A stretch of 64,000 nt of DNA from Winogradskyella flava (GTDB lineage: Bacteria; Bacteroidota; Bacteroidia; Flavobacteriales; Flavobacteriaceae). This document shows positions 61,995-64,000 of the stretch, one piece after another (positions within the stretch are counted from its first letter, which is position 1; each line of letters opens with the position of its first letter). Location: assembly GCF_014243395.1 (NCBI RefSeq), contig NZ_JACLCP010000003.1, forward strand, positions 310,001-374,000, in the 5' to 3' direction. The position numbers and the translations under genes were made by a program. Below the pieces are notes generated by a model. That model had not been told where the DNA came from. It did not search any database and worked only from the letters and a program-made list of their open reading frames with translations.

Positions 61995-63206
61995 TTATTT
62001 CTTTTCTAGCAATGCCATATAAAATCCATCAAAACCAGATTTATGTGCAAATATGCTTTTGTCTGTTACAAGAGTGAATTCTTTACCACTTTCCGAAGTT
62101 AAAAATTTTTCTACTTGTTTTTCGTTTTCAGATGGTAAAATTGAGCAGGTTGCATAAACCATTTTTCCGCCTGGTTTTACCATTTTTGAATACTGTTGTA
62201 ATACTTCAATTTGTATGTTCTTTATGTTTTCTATAAACTCCGGTTCTAATTTCCATTTGGCATCTGGATTTCGTCTTAAAACGCCTAAACCAGAACATGG
62301 CGCATCGATTAATAAGCGATCTGCCTTGCCATGTAACTTTTTAATAGGTTTAGTCGAATCAATAACTTTCATTTCAATATTATGCACACCATTGCGACGT
62401 GCTCTAATCTTGAGTTTCTTTAATTTACTTTCGTAAATATCCATGGCAATAACTTGACCCTTATTTTGCATTAATGCTGCCAAATGTAGTGTTTTACCAC
62501 CTGCACCTGCACAAACATCTACAACTTTCATGCCTGGTTCTACATCCAAAAAGTCTGCAACCAATTGAGACGAGGCATCTTGGACTTCGAACCATCCATT
62601 CTTAAAAGCTTCAGTTTTAAATACGTTGGCGCGTTCTTTTAATTTTAGAGCATAAGGATGATTGGGTAATATCTCAGTTTCAATTTCCTCGGACTGTAAT
62701 TTAAGTTGAAGATCCTTTTTGTTAGTCTTAAGTGTGTTGACGCGCAAAATTACATCAGCTTGCTCATTTAGTTTGGTGATTTCTTGGGCCCAGAACTCTT
62801 CTCCAAGCTCGGTAGTGCCAAGATTGTCCATCCAATCAGGTATGGATTCGCGATATTTTCTAATCTGGGACAATTCGTCAAAACGTCCTTTTATTTTTCG
62901 AGAAGGTGTATCGGCAAAATACTTCCAATCTGGGAGTTTAATACCTTTCAATGTAGCCCAAACAGCAAATATTCGCCATAAATTATCTCTATCAAAAGGT
63001 GCCTTTACGTTAGCAATTTCTGCATACAAGCGTTTGTATCTTACAATCTCGTAAATAGTTTCAGCAACAAAACCTCTGTCACGACTTCCCCAGCGTTTAT
63101 CCCGTTTTAGTAATTGTTGCACGGCTTTATCTGCATACTCATTTTCGTTGAAGATTTTGTGTAATCCATCGATAACCGCAAAACATAAATTTCTGTGTAG
63201 TCGCAT
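61995..63206 (-). CDS. RsmB/NOP-family RNA (cytosine-5) methyltransferase
   Basis: A 403-residue SAM-dependent enzyme, probably forming m5C in rRNA. An N-terminal NusB-like helical region (about 1-130) precedes a Rossmann domain with SAM motif VDVCAGAGGKTLHL and the two catalytic Cys motifs LIDAPCSGLGVLRR and VYATCSILPSENE. The most probable role is RsmB-type modification of 16S rRNA, but the exact site is not readable from sequence. It is upstream of the endonuclease gene by 25 bp and divergent from a sigma factor. Confidence 0.92.
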   Translation of the reverse strand: MRLHRNLCFAVIDGLHKIFNENEYADKAVQQLLKRDKRWGSRDRGFVAETIYEIVRYKRLYAEIANVKAPFDRDNLWRIFAVWATLKGIKLPDWKYFADTPSRKIKGRFDELSQIRKYRESIPDWMDNLGTTELGEEFWAQEITKLNEQADVILRVNTLKTNKKDLQLKLQSEEIETEILPNHPYALKLKERANVFKTEAFKNGWFEVQDASSQLVADFLDVEPGMKVVDVCAGAGGKTLHLAALMQNKGQVIAMDIYESKLKKLKIRARRNGVHNIEMKVIDSTKPIKKLHGKADRLLIDAPCSGLGVLRRNPDAKWKLEPEFIENIKNIQIEVLQQYSKMVKPGGKMVYATCSILPSENEKQVEKFLTSESGKEFTLVTDKSIFAHKSGFDGFYMALLEKK

Positions 63207-63355
63207 TTTAAAAAATTAAGCATGCAAAGGTAATGGAAAAGTTGGGATGTACGACACTTAGCTATAAAGTCTTATCTTTTGAAGAAAATAGAAATTAAGC
63301 ACAAGTTTTAGTAAAAAAATGAATCTAAAGTTAATAACCATTATAACCTTGATTT

Positions 63356-63934
63356 TTGACAGAGGCTGAATTTATAAAGGAATTACAATCAAAAAGTACA
63401 GTCGCCTATAATAAGCTTGTGGACGACTTTCAGCAGAAAGTCTTTGGTACTTGCATGTCCTTTGTACCGAACATGGAAGATGCCGAAGATATAGCTCAGG
63501 ACGTTTTTATGGAGGTTTTTAACTCGATCTCAAAGTTTAAGGGAGAATCTAAGTTATCTACATGGATTTATAGAATAACAACCAATAAGTGTTTAGAGTT
63601 TATAAGGAAAAAGAATACTAAAAAGCGGTTTGCTTTCATGCAATCTATAACAGGTAATGCCATTCCGTTTGATAAGACCAATTACTTTACAGAAATAAAT
63701 CATCCAGGTGTATTGTTAGAGAACAAAGAGTTAAGTGCTACCTTATTTAAGGCCATTAATAGCTTACCAGAAAGTCAGGCTATGGTCTTTACATTACATA
63801 AAGTCGATGGTAAGACCTATCAAGAAATAGCAGATATTATTGACCGAAGCTTGTCATCTGTAGAATCCGTAATGTTCAGGGCAAAAAAGAATTTAAAAAA
63901 AATATTAGAACACTATTACAGAAACGACTTTTAG
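63356..63934 (+). CDS. Sigma-70-family (ECF) RNA polymerase sigma factor, TTG start
   Basis: A 192-residue ECF sigma factor. Region 2 is at about 20-90 (VPNMEDAEDIAQDVFMEVF, then KLSTWIYRITTNKCLEF) and region 4 at about 130-185 (HKVDGKTYQEIADIIDRSLSS). The start codon is TTG at 63356: an in-frame TGA lies two codons before it (63350-63352) and no in-frame ATG occurs before region 2. A probable partner gene begins about 35 bp later. Non-ATG start suggests low translation. Confidence 0.9.
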   Translation: MTEAEFIKELQSKSTVAYNKLVDDFQQKVFGTCMSFVPNMEDAEDIAQDVFMEVFNSISKFKGESKLSTWIYRITTNKCLEFIRKKNTKKRFAFMQSITGNAIPFDKTNYFTEINHPGVLLENKELSATLFKAINSLPESQAMVFTLHKVDGKTYQEIADIIDRSLSSVESVMFRAKKNLKKILEHYYRNDF

Positions 63935-63968
63935 CACAAGTTTTTTGAAACTTATGCATCTAAATACA

Positions 63969-64000
63969 ATGATTATGGAAACGAATTCTAAAATAGAAAG
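63969..64000 (+). CDS. Start of a probable anti-sigma or membrane partner (truncated by window end)
   Basis: Two in-frame ATGs at 63969 and 63975 begin a frame reading M-I-M-E-T-N-S-K-I-E and continuing out of the window. It starts about 35-40 bp after the sigma-factor stop, where a partner gene is usual. An earlier in-frame ATG at 63954 is less likely because of close spacing. Too little is present to say more. Confidence 0.4.
   Translation, partial: MIMETNSKIE

Noticed and set aside
1-64000. CRISPR arrays, tRNA genes, insertion sequences, prophage
   Set aside because: No regular spacer-repeat pattern, no cloverleaf-like sequence in the short intergenic gaps, and no transposase, integrase or phage structural proteins were found.

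Overview
The window looks like chromosomal DNA of a low-GC aerobic or microaerobic member of the Flavobacteriaceae (Bacteroidota). The evidence is a type IX secretion sorting tail on an endonuclease, two SusC/RagA-style TonB receptors with carboxypeptidase-like N-termini, a fused ccoNO terminal oxidase, promoters with the Bacteroidota -7 box TAnnTTTG, and dispersed intergenic repeats of a kind common in this group. Almost all of it is protein-coding. I see no rRNA, tRNA, CRISPR array, prophage or insertion sequence.

Layout. 0-9 kb: PlsC acyltransferase, an ECF sigma factor with two membrane-protein partners, a TonB receptor, a lipoprotein, a TonB-type energy transducer, GNAT, a peroxiredoxin-like protein and CsaA. 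9-15 kb: an M14 peptidase, Cu/Zn superoxide dismutase, a YdeI-like protein, anaerobic coproporphyrinogen oxidase HemN and a tandem universal stress protein. 15-25 kb: a complete cbb3 oxidase locus (ccoI / ccoS-ccoNO-ccoQ-ccoP-ccoG-ccoH-TauE/SafE-like) next to a divergent Crp/Fnr regulator. 25-34 kb: an S9 peptidase with a BNR-repeat protein, a VWA/AAA+ ATPase pair and small secreted paralogues. 35-39 kb: a TonB-receptor-like protein divergent from a LytS/LytTR two-component pair. 39-47 kb: secreted or lipid-anchored hydrolases (M1, HExxH lipoprotein, M28) and two mosaic secreted proteins. 47-57 kb: a MarR-led beta-oxidation operon (HADH/enoyl-CoA hydratase, thiolase, acyl-CoA dehydrogenase) plus acyl-CoA ligase, with a four-helix-bundle (23S IVS-type) element inserted. 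57-64 kb: PurL, a T9SS endonuclease I, an RsmB-like methyltransferase and a second sigma factor.

The strongest non-obvious signal is regulatory. Four copies of a 14-bp palindrome, ATGAY-N4-RTCAT, lie upstream of tonB, hemN, ccoS-NOQPGH and ccoI/fnr. In all four cases the palindrome is followed, after exactly 22 nt, by a TAnnTTTG-like -7 box. This is the geometry expected for activation by the Crp/Fnr protein encoded at 24656-25333. The shared ccoI/fnr site also sits on top of the fnr promoter, which predicts negative autoregulation. Together this is a compact oxygen-response circuit: regulator, high-affinity oxidase, copper ATPase for its assembly, oxygen-independent haem synthesis and, unexpectedly, a TonB protein.

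Other points of interest are an IVS-like unit with terminal inverted repeats between two fad genes, a candidate structured small RNA at about 47.39-47.53 kb, and a pair of diverged membrane-anchored paralogues at 30.7 and 51.1 kb.
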